Shown: positions 62,686 to 64,000 of the stretch, in pieces
How the letters are laid out: every line of letters starts with the position of its first letter
How positions within the stretch are numbered: the stretch's first letter is position 1
DNA from: Paraburkholderia largidicola
GTDB lineage: Bacteria; Pseudomonadota; Gammaproteobacteria; Burkholderiales; Burkholderiaceae
Assembly: GCF_013426895.1 (NCBI RefSeq)
Contig: NZ_AP023174.1
Location: 1,426,001-1,490,000 of the forward strand
DNA length: 64,000 nucleotides
Direction of reading: 5' to 3'
Translations under genes and position numbers: made by a program
Notes under the pieces: generated by a model
The model's database searches: none
Seen by the model: the letters and a program-made list of their open reading frames with translations, nothing else
What the model was told of the DNA's origin: nothing

Positions 62686-64000
62686 ATGCGTCTGATCCAA
62701 AAAGCACTCACGTTCGATGACGTGCTCCTCGTCCCGGCTTTCTCCGACGTTCTGCCGCGCGACACCAGCCTGAAAACCCGGCTGACCCGCAACATCTCCC
62801 TGAATATGCCGCTCGTGTCCGCCGCCATGGACACCGTTACCGAAGCACGCCTCGCCATTGCCATGGCGCAGATGGGTGGCGTCGGCATCATCCACAAGAA
62901 TCTCACGCCGGCCGAGCAGGCTCGCGAAGTCGCGAAGGTCAAGCGCTTCGAATCGGGTGTCGTGCGCGATCCGATCACGGTTCCGCCGCAGATGAAGGTG
63001 AGCGACGTGATCGCGCTGTCGCGCCAGCATGGCATTTCGGGTTTCCCGGTCGTCGAAGGCGCGCAGCTGATCGGCATCGTCACGAACCGCGACCTGCGCT
63101 TCGAAACGCGTCTGGACGAGCCTGTGCGCACGATCATGACGCCGCGCGAGCGCCTCGTCACCGTCAAGGAAGGCACGCCGCTCGCCGAAGCGAAGGCGCT
63201 GATGCACAGCCACCGCCTCGAGCGCGTGCTGGTCGTCAACGACGCATTCGAACTGCGCGGCCTGATGACGGTGAAGGACATCACGAAGCAGACGGAACAC
63301 CCGGACGCATGTAAGGACGAGCACGGCAAGCTGCGCGCAGGCGCGGCAGTCGGCGTCGGCGCCGACAATGAAGAGCGCGTCGAACTGCTGGTGCAGGCAG
63401 GCGTCGACGTGATCGTCGTCGATACGGCGCACGGTCACAGCCGCGGCGTGCTGGAGCGCGTTCAGTGGGTCAAGAAGAACTTCCCGCACGTCGAGGTGAT
63501 CGGCGGCAACATCGCGACGGCCGACGCAGCCAAGGCGCTCGTCGAGTACGGCGCGGACGGCGTGAAGGTCGGCATCGGCCCGGGCTCGATCTGCACGACG
63601 CGTATCGTTGCAGGCGTGGGCGTGCCACAGATCAGCGCGATCGCCAACGTGTCGGCGGCGCTCAAGGGTACGGGCGTGCCCGTGATCGCCGACGGTGGCG
63701 TGCGTTTCTCGGGTGACGTCAGCAAGGCGCTGGCAGCAGGCGCGAACGCCGTGATGATGGGCAGCATGTTCGCCGGCACGGAAGAATCGCCGGGCGACGT
63801 GTTCCTGTATCAGGGCCGTCAGTACAAGTCGTACCGCGGCATGGGTTCCGTCGGCGCGATGAAGGACGGCGCGGCTGACCGCTACTTCCAGGACAACTCC
63901 GCGAACATCGACAAGCTCGTGCCGGAAGGCATCGAAGGCCGCGTCGCGTACAAGGGCTCGGTCGGCGCGATCCTGTTCCAGCTGATCGGCGGCGTGCGCG
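62686..64000 (+). CDS. guaB: IMP dehydrogenase GuaB (C-terminus cut by window edge)
   Basis: Oxidises IMP to XMP with NAD+, the committed step to GMP. 438 residues are visible and the frame continues past the window. Seen: [20 protein letters not shown] at the start, [20 protein letters not shown] near 45-64, two CBS domains (about 95-205), [13 protein letters not shown] near 273, the catalytic Cys in GPGSICTTR (near 303), and the flap region [19 protein letters not shown] near 385-403. AGGA lies seven bases before the ATG. Confidence 0.97.
   Translation, partial: MRLIQKALTFDDVLLVPAFSDVLPRDTSLKTRLTRNISLNMPLVSAAMDTVTEARLAIAMAQMGGVGIIHKNLTPAEQAREVAKVKRFESGVVRDPITVPPQMKVSDVIALSRQHGISGFPVVEGAQLIGIVTNRDLRFETRLDEPVRTIMTPRERLVTVKEGTPLAEAKALMHSHRLERVLVVNDAFELRGLMTVKDITKQTEHPDACKDEHGKLRAGAAVGVGADNEERVELLVQAGVDVIVVDTAHGHSRGVLERVQWVKKNFPHVEVIGGNIATADAAKALVEYGADGVKVGIGPGSICTTRIVAGVGVPQISAIANVSAALKGTGVPVIADGGVRFSGDVSKALAAGANAVMMGSMFAGTEESPGDVFLYQGRQYKSYRGMGSVGAMKDGAADRYFQDNSANIDKLVPEGIEGRVAYKGSVGAILFQLIGGVR

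Overview
The window is a GC-rich (about 64%) stretch of core chromosome from a beta-proteobacterium. The best fit is Burkholderiaceae, most likely Paraburkholderia or Burkholderia. This rests on gene order (lplT-alr-radA, yffB-like/dapD/dapC, smc-zipA-ligA, map-glnD, and rpsB through the lipid A genes), on protein sequence character, and on a small Burkholderiales-type protein after radA. Species is not determined. I see no rRNA, tRNA, CRISPR array, prophage or transposase.

Layout. 1-6.4 kb: a partial DEAD-box RNA helicase and an acyl-CoA-binding protein (both minus), then a tightly overlapping plus-strand run tsaB-rimI-uracil-DNA glycosylase-DUF1853, facing thiD. 6.5-14.7 kb: lysophospholipid transporter lplT, diverging from alr-radA; a small conserved protein; a CaiB/BaiF CoA-transferase and an ABC-F ATPase on the minus strand, diverging from a glutathione peroxidase. 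14.7-21.1 kb, minus: cardiolipin synthase, prmB, then the lysine/diaminopimelate genes dapE, a Spx/ArsC-like gene, dapD and dapC. 21.5-31.5 kb, plus: a DMT permease, smc, zipA, ligA and def, with a secreted alpha/beta hydrolase on the opposite strand between zipA and ligA. 31.5-37.1 kb, minus: map-glnD and an rRNA pseudouridine synthase whose N-terminal half is a repeat-rich extension.

37.3-53.8 kb, plus: the translation and envelope supercluster rpsB, tsf, pyrH, frr, uppS, cdsA, dxr, rseP, bamA, skp, lpxD, fabZ, lpxA, lpxB, rnhB and a TrmH-family methylase. It joins ribosome and elongation-factor supply, UMP synthesis, isoprenoid carrier and phospholipid precursors, outer-membrane protein assembly and lipid A synthesis. 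53.8-57.6 kb: ppsR and ppsA diverge, a kinase/phosphatase regulator beside its target PEP synthase. 57.7-59.1 kb: an NfeD-SPFH membrane pair. 59.2-59.8 kb: a 656-bp nested palindrome with no gene in it. 59.9-64 kb: smpB diverging from a RatA-like/RnfH-like pair, a second DMT permease, and the start of guaB.

The genes are ordinary housekeeping genes. The most unusual structures are the giant palindrome at 59181-59836, the eight-copy 75-bp in-frame repeat at 32586-33185, a 14-bp palindrome found in two separate divergent intergenic regions, and long leaders before the helicase and rpsB. Several genes appear to use TTG or GTG starts, including bamA, radA, skp and smc. Nothing here shows a complete new multi-gene system.
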